From: JBCCDY01 sp039030555
Lineage (GTDB): Bacteria; Bacteroidota; Bacteroidia; Cytophagales; Cyclobacteriaceae
DNA length: 64,000 nt
Direction of reading: 5' to 3'
Assembly (NCBI GenBank): GCA_039030555.1
Contig: JBCCDY010000005.1
Coordinates: 62,001-126,000 of the forward strand
Shown here one piece after another: positions 62,939 to 64,000 of the stretch. Position numbers and translations under genes: made by a program. A model generated the notes under the pieces. That model searched no databases, had not been told where the DNA came from, and saw nothing but the letters and a program-made list of their open reading frames with translations. Each line of letters opens with the position of its first letter. The first letter of the stretch is position 1.

Positions 62939-63949
62939 ATGGGCAAAGCTGCTAAACTTTATCAATCACTCAGCCAACAACAAAAGCAATTCTATAAAGA
63001 AAAAACCTTGAGCACCACCATGAAGGTGAAGCAGTGGATTGCTTTCTTATCCAAAATATCAACGCTTGATAAGCTGGGAGATGGAAAAATCAAGAAACTG
63101 ATGGGCTTTGGTGTTGCCGCTATTGTGATAACCGTTGTTTCCTTTTTTGTTGCGTTAATCTCCGAAACGTATGAGGTATTGATTGGCTCTGCAGTTTTTC
63201 TAATTGCCGGAATAATACTTTTCGCTAAGCGAAAGGATGCGAAGGAGCAAGATATCAACAATTACCTTCGTCAATTTTTCATGCCCGTATTAAACGTATT
63301 AAAAGACAAAGCTGGTGAAAATGCCAAGCTCGGTGCCAGTCTAGATTTCAGGGACCCCAGGAAGGTGCTGGATCCGGTAAAAAGTGTAATAGGCACTCGC
63401 AAGCAAAGCATGTACAGCCCGACCTACATTATGACACGCCTATCTCTGAAAGACGGTACCCTTCTGGAGTTTGTGGTCAAAGACGATATTAAAGACCTGA
63501 ATTGGAAAAAACGTAGTGCCAGTGGTAAAACTAAGTATAAGAACAAAACGAAATTTGTCCATCAGTGCTTCATTAAGATGACGCTGGCAAAAACGGAATA
63601 TACCTGGAATGGTACTCAAACGGAAGGTATTGAAGTAGTTGATCACAATGGACATTATCAGGTGAAGTCAAAGATCAAGATCAAAAAGATAGGAGACCAT
63701 GTTTTACATGTGAAAGCCTTTTTTGAGGCCATTCAATCCATTTATGCACTATTCCAACCCCTGAATCCTTCTTCCGGGGCTTCTACGGTTCGTAATGATA
63801 CAGAAGAAGAATACCAGGATGATTATATGTTTATCCCTTATGTATGGTATGGTGGTTATTTTGATGATTACGACTACGACAGTTTCGATTATAGCGATAC
63901 CGGAGAAATCGTCATGGAAGATGAGGCTGCCAATGTATTTGATAGCTGA
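62939..63949 (+). CDS. Membrane protein of unknown function
   Basis: 336 residues, no family recognised. Two adjacent hydrophobic helices (~55-95: LMGFGVAAIVITVVSFFVALIS and VLIGSAVFLIAGIILFA) follow a helical N-terminus. A ~190-residue soluble domain has LGASLDFRDPRKVLDPVKS and SLKDGTLLEFVVKDDIKDLNWKKRS. The tail is very acidic and Tyr/Asp-rich (~300-336: FDDYDYDSFDYSD). Its stop overlaps the next start (TGATG), so it belongs to the glycan operon. Confidence 0.75.
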   Translation: MGKAAKLYQSLSQQQKQFYKEKTLSTTMKVKQWIAFLSKISTLDKLGDGKIKKLMGFGVAAIVITVVSFFVALISETYEVLIGSAVFLIAGIILFAKRKDAKEQDINNYLRQFFMPVLNVLKDKAGENAKLGASLDFRDPRKVLDPVKSVIGTRKQSMYSPTYIMTRLSLKDGTLLEFVVKDDIKDLNWKKRSASGKTKYKNKTKFVHQCFIKMTLAKTEYTWNGTQTEGIEVVDHNGHYQVKSKIKIKKIGDHVLHVKAFFEAIQSIYALFQPLNPSSGASTVRNDTEEEYQDDYMFIPYVWYGGYFDDYDYDSFDYSDTGEIVMEDEAANVFDS

Positions 63950-64000
63950 TGGCGATCAGGCTGTTGTGGCTTACGGAAAATTATCCCCCCCAGCGTGGTG
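63949..64000 (+). CDS. Glycosyltransferase, N-terminus only (cut by window end)
   Basis: The ATG at 63949 overlaps the previous stop. The visible codons read MAIRLLWLTENYPPQRGG, the typical first strand and donor loop of GT4 enzymes (LTE-x-Y-P-P-x-x-GG). Confidence 0.7.
   Translation, partial: MAIRLLWLTENYPPQRG

Overview
The window comes from a member of the Bacteroidota, most likely a Cytophagales-type marine or soil bacterium. The evidence is type IX secretion sorting domains (type A and type B), a PorP/SprF protein, a SusC/SusD pair, a LytS/LytTR two-component pair, PD40 lipoproteins, frequent TTG starts, and a TTG-N19-TAnnTTTG promoter of the Bacteroidota kind. No rRNA, tRNA, CRISPR array, transposase or integrase was seen.

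Region 1 (1-7.9 kb) is a run of secreted or lipoprotein genes: PD40 propellers, an esterase-TPR-PD40 fusion and two serine-beta-lactamase-fold proteins whose catalytic residues are replaced. It ends with a HAD phosphatase and a decayed PD40 tail. Region 2 (8-17 kb) holds a 1710-residue FG-GAP protein with a type B sorting domain, a WD40-caspase protein and a PorP/SprF protein.

Region 3 (17-33 kb) is a chitin / N-acetylglucosamine utilisation locus on the minus strand: SusC, SusD, ROK kinase, NagB-PIG-L fusion, GH20 hexosaminidase with a CBM9-like tail, sodium:solute symporter and GH18 chitinase. A divergent LytS/LytTR pair probably controls it. Together these cover chitin cleavage, outer-membrane import, inner-membrane import, phosphorylation, deacetylation and deamination to fructose-6-phosphate. 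Region 4 (33-36 kb) has a Crp-like regulator, a decayed SnoaL-like gene, a DUF4345 protein, a small HMA-like protein and a membrane nucleotidyl cyclase.

Region 5 (36-61.5 kb) is an AT-rich accessory island built from gene modules separated by long, recurring non-coding repeats. Nine exact copies of TTATGTTA in one orientation punctuate it. The modules are two toxin-antitoxin pairs, a beta-helix/FG-GAP T9SS protein, two orphan genes, a SIR2 gene overlapping a 1321-residue nuclease-NTPase gene, an XRE/SymE-like module, an orphan PD-(D/E)xK-like protein, two C5-methyltransferases with a DUF262 protein and a HEPN protein, a small gene broken by a 19-bp tandem duplication, and an alpha-carbonic anhydrase. 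The layout resembles an integron-type cassette array or defence island, but no integrase is visible.

Three things in this island look undescribed to me. (a) A ~500-bp repeat (called delta here), in three copies, has two hairpins with compensatory base changes. (b) A family of four 54-64-residue Trp/Phe/Arg-rich small proteins is encoded on the minus strand in tandem pairs at two loci, and each stop codon lies inside an intrinsic-terminator hairpin. (c) The SIR2 + nuclease-NTPase pair is a likely anti-phage system. Region 6 (61.7-64 kb) starts a glycan cluster with two family-4-like glycosyltransferases around a membrane protein of unknown function.
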